Below, in pieces: positions 59,501 to 64,000 of a stretch of DNA of 64,000 nt. Source of the DNA: Microtetraspora fusca (GTDB lineage Bacteria > Actinomycetota > Actinomycetes > Streptosporangiales > Streptosporangiaceae); assembly GCF_001570365.1 (NCBI RefSeq), contig NZ_BBYK01000053.1, positions 1 through 64,000 of the forward strand. Direction: 5' to 3'. The notes under the pieces were generated by a model. That model was not told the DNA's origin and made no database searches. It worked only from the letters and a program-made list of their open reading frames with translations. The stretch's first letter is position 1, and the number at the start of each line of letters is the position of its first letter. A program made the translations under genes and the position numbers.

Positions 59501-61083
59501 CCGCCGCGCCGCCGTTCTGCGGGAGAACGGCCGAGAACATCGCGGGGGGCCTCGGCGGGTTACTCCGGGACCGGGCCGCCGCCGACGGCGACCGGGTGCT
59601 GTTCCGCTTCGCCGGCGTCGAGACCACCGTCGCGCAGGTGGAGGACCGGACCAACCGGCTGGCGGACGTGCTGGCCGCGCACGGCGTCCGCCGCGGCGAC
59701 CGGGTCGCGGTGATGCTGGGCAACGGCGTCGGCTTCCCGGTCGCCTGGCTGGCGATCGCCAAGCTCGGCGCGGTGATCGTCCCGGTGAACCCCGGCTACC
59801 GCAGCGCCGACCTGGCCCACGTCGTCAAGGACTCCGGCGCGGTGCTGGCCCTGGCCGGCTCGGCCACCGCAGCCGAGGCGCTGCTGGCGCTGGACTTCGG
59901 CGAGGTCGGGCTGCTCGACCCCGCCGACGCCGGGCCCGCGCCCGAACCCGTCCGAGCCGCCGGCACCTTCGACGCGGGCGCCGAGCTGGCCGCCGCGTCC
60001 GGCGTCCGCGACCTGCCCGACATCGGCTGGGACGACCTCGTCAACCTCCAGTACACCTCGGGAACGACCGGGTTCCCCAAGGGCTGCATGCTCACCCACC
60101 GCTACTGGCTCCACCTGGCCGAGCTCGCGGCCGACGTCGCCGCCGTCACACCGGACGACGTGGACCTCACCGCGCAGCCCTTCTACTACATGGACCCGCA
60201 GTGGAACACGGTGCTGTGCCTGCTGACCGGCATCCCGCTGGTGATCCTGCCGCGCTTCTCCGCCTCGGGCTTCTGGCCGTCGGTCCGCGACCACGGCGTC
60301 ACCTTCTTCTACGTCCTCGGCACGATGCCGCTGCTGCTGCTCAAGCAGCCGCCCGACCCTGAACTGGACCGGGCCCACCGCGTTCGGCTCGTCATGTGCT
60401 CGGGCATCACGCCCGCCCTGCACGCCGCGATCGAGGAGCGTTGGGGCGCGCCCTGGCGGGAAGCGTACGGCAGCACCGAGGCGGGGGTCGTGCTGGCCGT
60501 CCGGCCCGAGGACACCGCGTGCATTGGCACCGGTGCGATGGGACGGCCCGTTCCCGGCAAGGAGGCCAAGGTCGTTCGAGAGGACGGGTCCGACGCCGCA
60601 GACGGTGAGGTCGGCGAGATCGTGGTACGCGGCGAGCCGATGCTGACCGGCTACTGGAACCGGGACGAGCCGCTGCTACGCGACGGCTGGTACCCCATGG
60701 GCGACCTCGGCTACCGGGACGCGCGCGGCCACTACCACTTGGTCGGGCGGCTCAAGGAGATGATCCGGCGCGGCAGCGAGAACATCGCCGCCGCCGAGGT
60801 GGAGGCGGTCCTGACCGACCACCCGGCCGTGCGCGCCGCCGCCGTGGTCCCGGTGCCCGACGAGCTGTTCGGCGAGGAGGTCAAGGCGTTCGTACAGACC
60901 GCCGAGCCCGTCGAGCCGCACGAGCTGGTGGCGTACGTCCGCGCGCGGCTGGCCGACTTCAAGACGCCGAGGTTCGTGGAGTTCGTCGAGGCGTTCCCGA
61001 TGACGCCGTCCGAACGCATCGCCAAGCACCTGCTGCCCGCCGGACGGGGCGGCGCCTACGACACCCGGGAGGAAATCCGATGA
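59497..61083 (+). CDS. Acyl-CoA ligase of the AMP-forming family (CaiC-like)
   Basis: A 528-residue ANL enzyme: ATP-binding P-loop LQYTSGTTGFPKGCMLTHRY, WREAYGSTEAGVV (A5), GWYPMGDLGYRDARGHYHLV (A7-like Asp), GRLKEMIRRGSENIAAAEVE (A8 hinge) and TPSERIAKHLLPAG (A10 region). Here the usual catalytic Lys of A10 is in SERIAKH. Resembles crotonobetaine/carnitine- and long-chain-type ligases. GTG 59497 overlaps the TetR stop. Activates a carboxylic acid for the following hydratase; the amino-acid permease suggests an amino-substituted acid (inference). Confidence 0.87.
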   Translation: MTAAPPFCGRTAENIAGGLGGLLRDRAAADGDRVLFRFAGVETTVAQVEDRTNRLADVLAAHGVRRGDRVAVMLGNGVGFPVAWLAIAKLGAVIVPVNPGYRSADLAHVVKDSGAVLALAGSATAAEALLALDFGEVGLLDPADAGPAPEPVRAAGTFDAGAELAAASGVRDLPDIGWDDLVNLQYTSGTTGFPKGCMLTHRYWLHLAELAADVAAVTPDDVDLTAQPFYYMDPQWNTVLCLLTGIPLVILPRFSASGFWPSVRDHGVTFFYVLGTMPLLLLKQPPDPELDRAHRVRLVMCSGITPALHAAIEERWGAPWREAYGSTEAGVVLAVRPEDTACIGTGAMGRPVPGKEAKVVREDGSDAADGEVGEIVVRGEPMLTGYWNRDEPLLRDGWYPMGDLGYRDARGHYHLVGRLKEMIRRGSENIAAAEVEAVLTDHPAVRAAAVVPVPDELFGEEVKAFVQTAEPVEPHELVAYVRARLADFKTPRFVEFVEAFPMTPSERIAKHLLPAGRGGAYDTREEIR

Positions 61084-61868
61084 GCACCGATCTGCGGGTG
61101 CGCCGCGCCGGCTCGGCCCTGGTGGTCGCCTTCGATCGGCCCGAGGTGCTCAACGCCTTCCGGCAGCGCACCTACGGCGAGTTGGTCGCCGTCCTGGACG
61201 AAGCCGCCCACGACGACACGGTGGGCGCGGTGGTGCTCACCGGCACCGGCCGCGCCTTCTCGGCAGGCACAGACCTGAAGGAGGCCGGCGCGCAGTTGGC
61301 CGCAGGGTCCGACGCCGACCTGGTCGAACGGACCGCCGCGCTCCAGGACCTCACCCGCCGCTTCACCGGCCACCCCAAGGTGATCATCTCGGCGGTCAAC
61401 GGGATCGCGGTCGGTGTCGGCGTGGAGCTGGCCATCGCCAGCGACCTGCGACTGGCCGGCCACGCCGCCTCGTTCGCCTTCAAGGAGGTGCACCGCGGCC
61501 TGTTCCCGAGCAACGGGGTACTGTACTCGCTGCCCCGCCTGGTCGGCCACGGTCGCGCGGTGGACCTGCTGCTGTCGGGCGAGACCGTCGGCGCCGCCGA
61601 GGCGTACCGCGCCGGGCTGGTCAGCCGGCTGGTCCCCGACGCCGACCTGCTCGACGCGGCACTGGAGCTGGCCGAACGCGTCGCCGCCGCCGCACCCACC
61701 CCGGTACGCCTGATCAAGAAGGCCATGCAGCGGGTCTGGGAGCTGGACCTGGAAGAGGTGCTCGACCTGGAGACCGAGGGGCTGCTGGCCTGCCTGCGCG
61801 GCCCGGACGTGCTCGAAGGCGTCCGGTCCTTCATCGAGCGGCGCCCCGCCGTCTACCGCGGCGACTGA
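61080..61868 (+). CDS. Enoyl-CoA hydratase/isomerase family protein (CaiD-like)
   Basis: A 262-residue crotonase: LVVAFDRPEVLNAFRQRTYG, GRAFSAGTDLKEAGAQLAAG (oxyanion loop), PKVIISAVNGIAVGVGVELA, FKEVHRGLFPSNGVLYSLPR, AEAYRAGLVSRLVPDADLL. The start overlaps the ligase stop (ATGA), so the two act in sequence on one CoA thioester. Hydration, dehydration or isomerisation cannot be distinguished. Confidence 0.87.
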   Translation: MSTDLRVRRAGSALVVAFDRPEVLNAFRQRTYGELVAVLDEAAHDDTVGAVVLTGTGRAFSAGTDLKEAGAQLAAGSDADLVERTAALQDLTRRFTGHPKVIISAVNGIAVGVGVELAIASDLRLAGHAASFAFKEVHRGLFPSNGVLYSLPRLVGHGRAVDLLLSGETVGAAEAYRAGLVSRLVPDADLLDAALELAERVAAAAPTPVRLIKKAMQRVWELDLEEVLDLETEGLLACLRGPDVLEGVRSFIERRPAVYRGD

Positions 61869-61927
61869 CCGTCCCGCGGCGGGACGCCGACCGCGCCCGC
61901 CGCCCGTCCCACCCCTGTGATCAACGA

Positions 61928-61955
61928 GACCCCGGCCCGCCCATGGGCCGGGGTC
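61928..61955 (+). terminator. Strong hairpin between hydratase and permease genes
   Basis: GACCCCGGCCC and GGGCCGGGGTC pair perfectly (11 bp, 6-nt loop). A second smaller hairpin (CGTCCCG/CGGGACG) lies at 61870-61886. Together they could end most ligase-hydratase transcripts and lower permease expression. Confidence 0.5.
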
Positions 61956-61995
61956 CCGACCTCCCCTACCCGAAAACAGCAGGGAGCCGAACGCC

Positions 61996-63384
61996 ATGAC
62001 CGGGCACGACAGCGGGGGATCGCTCCACCGCGGACTCAAACGACGGCACATGACCATGATCGGGCTCGGCGGCGTCATCAGCGCCGGCCTGTTCGTCAGC
62101 AGCGGCAAGGTGATCGCCGACACCGGCCCGGCGGCGCTGGTCGCCTACGCCCTGGGCGGCCTGATCGTCATCCTGGTGATGCGGATGCTCGGCGAGATGG
62201 CCGCCGCCCGGCCCTCGGCGGGCTCGTTCGCCGACTACGCCCGCACCGCGCTCGGCCCACGCGCCGGGTTCCTGGTGGGCTGGTGCTACTGGCTGTTTGC
62301 GATCGTCGCGGTCGCGTTCGAGGGCGTGGCGGGGGCCAAGCTGCTGCACTCCCTGTCCGGCGGCATCCCGGTGCTGCCGACGGCCGTCGCGCTGCTGGCG
62401 GCGCTCACCGCGGCCAATCTGGTCTCGGTGAGGCTGTTCGGCGAGACCGAGTTCTGGCTGGCCTCGACCAAGGTCGTGGTGATCGTGGCGTTCCTCGGCG
62501 CCGGGACGCTGTACGTCCTGGGCCTGTGGCCGTCCGACGGCGCCGGCGCCGGCCTCGCCACGCTGACCGAGCACGGCGGGTTCGCCCCCAAGGGCTGGGG
62601 CGCGGTCCTCCCCGCCCTCGTCACAGTGCTGTTCTCCTACTTCGGCGCGGAGATCGTCACCATCGCGGCCGCCGAGTCGGCCGAACCCGCCAAGGAGGTC
62701 GCGCGGGCCACCCTGCGGGTGGTCTGGCGAGTCCTGATCTTCTATGTCGGCTCGGTGCTGGTCATCCTGGTGGTCGTGCCGTGGAACCGCGTCCCGGCCA
62801 ACGGCACCGACAGCCCGTTCGCCACCGCCATCGCCGAGCTCGGCGTCCCTGGCGCGGCGACCCTGATGACCTGGGTCATCCTGGTCGCGGTCGTGTCGGT
62901 GATGAACGCCGCGCTGTACGCTGCCTCGCGCGTCCTCTGCGCGATGGCCGCCCGCGGCGACGCCCCGGCCGCGGCGGCCCGGGTGCGCGCGTCCGGAGTC
63001 CCCGCGCCTGCGCTGCTCGGCGGCGCCGTGCTCGCGCTGGTTCTGATGGTCGCCGCTTTCGCGGTCGGCGACGACGCCTTCGACCTGCTGATCAACACGG
63101 CCGGGTTGCTGGTGCTGTTGCTCTACGTCTTCGTGGCGCTCAGCCAGCTGCGGCTGCGCCGCCGCATGGAAACCGAGTCGCCCGAGCTGCTCCGGCTGCG
63201 GATGTGGGGCTTCCCCTGGCTGAGCCGCGTCGTGGTGGCGCTGCTGGTCCTGGCGTTCGCCGCTGTCGCCTCGTCCGCCGAGGCGCTCCCAGTCGTCGGC
63301 GCGGTCTCCGCGGCCGTCGGCGGCACGCTCCTCGCCTACGAGATCAAGTCACGCCACAAGGAGGCCACCGATGCCGTTGCGTAG
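61996..63384 (+). CDS. Amino-acid permease (APC superfamily, AAT family)
   Basis: A 462-residue membrane protein with 12 helices. The family signature is at the N-terminus: LHRGLKRRHMTMIGLGGVIS, AGLFVSSGKVIADTGPAALV, then MRMLGEMAAARPSAGSFADY, ALGPRAGFLVGWCYWLF and FSYFGAEIVTIAAAESAEPA. Close to GABA/Asn/aromatic amino-acid permeases. AGGGAG 9 nt upstream of the ATG. Probably imports the substrate or a precursor for the upstream CoA ligase, although a hairpin pair separates them. Confidence 0.9.
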   Translation: MTGHDSGGSLHRGLKRRHMTMIGLGGVISAGLFVSSGKVIADTGPAALVAYALGGLIVILVMRMLGEMAAARPSAGSFADYARTALGPRAGFLVGWCYWLFAIVAVAFEGVAGAKLLHSLSGGIPVLPTAVALLAALTAANLVSVRLFGETEFWLASTKVVVIVAFLGAGTLYVLGLWPSDGAGAGLATLTEHGGFAPKGWGAVLPALVTVLFSYFGAEIVTIAAAESAEPAKEVARATLRVVWRVLIFYVGSVLVILVVVPWNRVPANGTDSPFATAIAELGVPGAATLMTWVILVAVVSVMNAALYAASRVLCAMAARGDAPAAAARVRASGVPAPALLGGAVLALVLMVAAFAVGDDAFDLLINTAGLLVLLLYVFVALSQLRLRRRMETESPELLRLRMWGFPWLSRVVVALLVLAFAAVASSAEALPVVGAVSAAVGGTLLAYEIKSRHKEATDAVA

Positions 63385-63395
63385 GACGTCGTAAA

Positions 63396-63531
63396 TCAGC
63401 GGACGAGGCGTCGCCAGCAGATGATCGCTGCGGCGAGGGTCATGAGCGCTTCATGGATGTCGTCGGATTCTGGACGGCGGCGGAGGAGGCGTTCACCGAC
63501 GGCGGGCCACACGCGTCGATAGAGGAGGTGG
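63396..63531 (-). mobile_element. IS5-like transposase, C-terminal remnant
   Basis: The minus strand reads [20 protein letters not shown], then DDIHEALMTLAAAIICWRRL and stops. The ending HEALxxLAxAIIxWRRL is that of IS5-family transposases. No upstream catalytic part remains within the next few hundred bases. Bases 63532-63676 contain no other recognisable gene. Confidence 0.55.
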
Positions 63532-63656
63532 CGCGGCGCGCGCGCGTGGCGGTCGTCGTGCGTCGAGATCGCCTGTTGGCGGCTTGTCCGGAGCCTGCGG
63601 CGTGGAGGGGCGGGTCGAATGCGTGCTGCGCCCGGTTGCCGAGATCTGGAAATACG

Positions 63657-63677
63657 TACTAATCTCTAGGATTACTA
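63657..63677. promoter_or_regulatory. Palindrome at the MarR start, probable operator
   Basis: TACTAATC and GATTACTA flank TCTAG and are inverted complements at 7 of 8 positions. The site is AT-rich and ends on the A of the ATG at 63677, suiting autorepression by the MarR-family protein that follows. Confidence 0.5.
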
Positions 63678-64000
63678 TGAATGAGGTAAATATCTACCGG
63701 CGTGACCCGGACGGCACCCTCTACGACCCCCGGGCCAGGGCCGCTATGGCGCAGTTCATCGGCGGCGACGGGGACCTGCTCGCCCTCGAGGCGAGCGCCG
63801 CCGTCCGCACCGCGTATCACGCCGTCGAGCGGATGCGCGCCCACGGCTCGGAGGGCAGAGGGGTCAGCGCGGGCGCTCTCGACGTGCTGATCCGGCTCAG
63901 CGGCAGTGACCAGGGGATCAGCATCGGCGAACTCGCCCGCGCCGGCGGGGTCAGCTCACGGAACGTCACCGGCTTGGTGGACACCTTGGAGCGCGACGGG
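63677..64000 (+). CDS. MarR-family regulator, cut by window end
   Basis: The first 108 codons of a MarR-type regulator: an N-terminal helix (LLALEASAAVRTAYHAVERM), then the winged HTH with GVSAGALDVLIRLSGSDQGI, SIGELARAGGVSSRNVTGLV and DTLERDG. The frame is still open at the window edge. ATG 63677 follows the palindrome directly, so the transcript may be leaderless; an internal ATG at codon 24 is possible. Confidence 0.82.
   Translation, partial: MNEVNIYRRDPDGTLYDPRARAAMAQFIGGDGDLLALEASAAVRTAYHAVERMRAHGSEGRGVSAGALDVLIRLSGSDQGISIGELARAGGVSSRNVTGLVDTLERDG

Noticed and set aside
1-64000. tRNA genes, rRNA genes and CRISPR arrays
   Set aside because: No cloverleaf T-loop/CCA context, no rRNA-like conserved stretch, and no regularly spaced identical repeats seen on reading. 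Short repeats found are operator-like pairs.

Overview
The window is high-GC (about 70% or more over most of its length) actinomycete chromosome. The evidence is GC-biased third codon positions, many GTG starts, frequent ATGA/GTGA stop-start overlaps, ECF/TetR/PucR/MocR regulators, an SCO6745-family gene and a DUF6247-type gene. I cannot assign a genus. No rRNA, tRNA or CRISPR array is visible.

Layout. (1) 0.1-8.4 kb: a MerR C-terminal stub, an SnoaL-tailed ECF sigma factor next to a tandem-SnoaL protein, a secreted S41 peptidase, a large secreted peptidoglycan amidase and a membrane-anchored alpha/beta hydrolase. (2) 8.4-16.9 kb: a scrapyard. A P5C-reductase-like enzyme and an HTH-alpha/beta-hydrolase operon look intact. 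Around them lie broken genes: a head-to-head TetR/esterase pair without its middle, an FAD-monooxygenase tail, a doubly frameshifted GNAT gene, a DUF4180 remnant, a penicillin-acylase remnant and an IS701-type transposase piece. The same stretch holds a HigBA-like toxin-antitoxin pair and an unrecognised 445-residue protein. (3) 16.6-21.8 kb: a lower-GC, probably transferred amine-catabolism module. It has a flavin amine oxidase, an Lrp regulator and a 964-residue kinase/M23-like/class III aminotransferase-fold fusion. About 200 bp covering the fusion gene's promoter and 5' end is duplicated in front of the oxidase. (4) 21.8-27.6 kb: TetR-hydrolase, LysR/MFS/VOC and TetR/truncated amidohydrolase units.

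(5) 27.7-39.6 kb: the most coherent system. On one strand lie an S12 hydrolase resembling D-aminopeptidase, a full oligopeptide ABC importer, an N-acyl-D-amino-acid deacylase, a PucR regulator, a GNAT acyltransferase and an OSBS/N-acylamino-acid racemase-family enolase. Read together they suggest import and breakdown of D-residue peptides, with conversion of D-amino acids through N-acyl intermediates. (6) 39.7-45.0 kb: a secreted hydrolase, a small toxin-antitoxin-like pair, an SCO6745/enoyl-CoA hydratase pair and a MocR regulator. (7) 45.0-52.2 kb: a six-gene overlapping operon (gluconokinase, PotABCD-type importer, YtcJ-like amidohydrolase) divergent from a FadR-type GntR regulator.

(8) 52.4-57.3 kb: a GFA-domain protein, IS5, serine-recombinase and Tn3-transposase fragments, a LysE-recombinase chimera and a MacB/FtsX ABC exporter. 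(9) 57.3-63.4 kb: an R61-like carboxypeptidase, an orphan LuxR-type HTH protein, and TetR / acyl-CoA ligase / enoyl-CoA hydratase / amino-acid permease. The carboxypeptidase and the TetR gene begin inside near-identical inverted 32-bp boxes that look like leaderless promoters with a shared operator. (10) End: a transposase tail and a MarR gene cut by the window edge, with a palindrome at its start codon.
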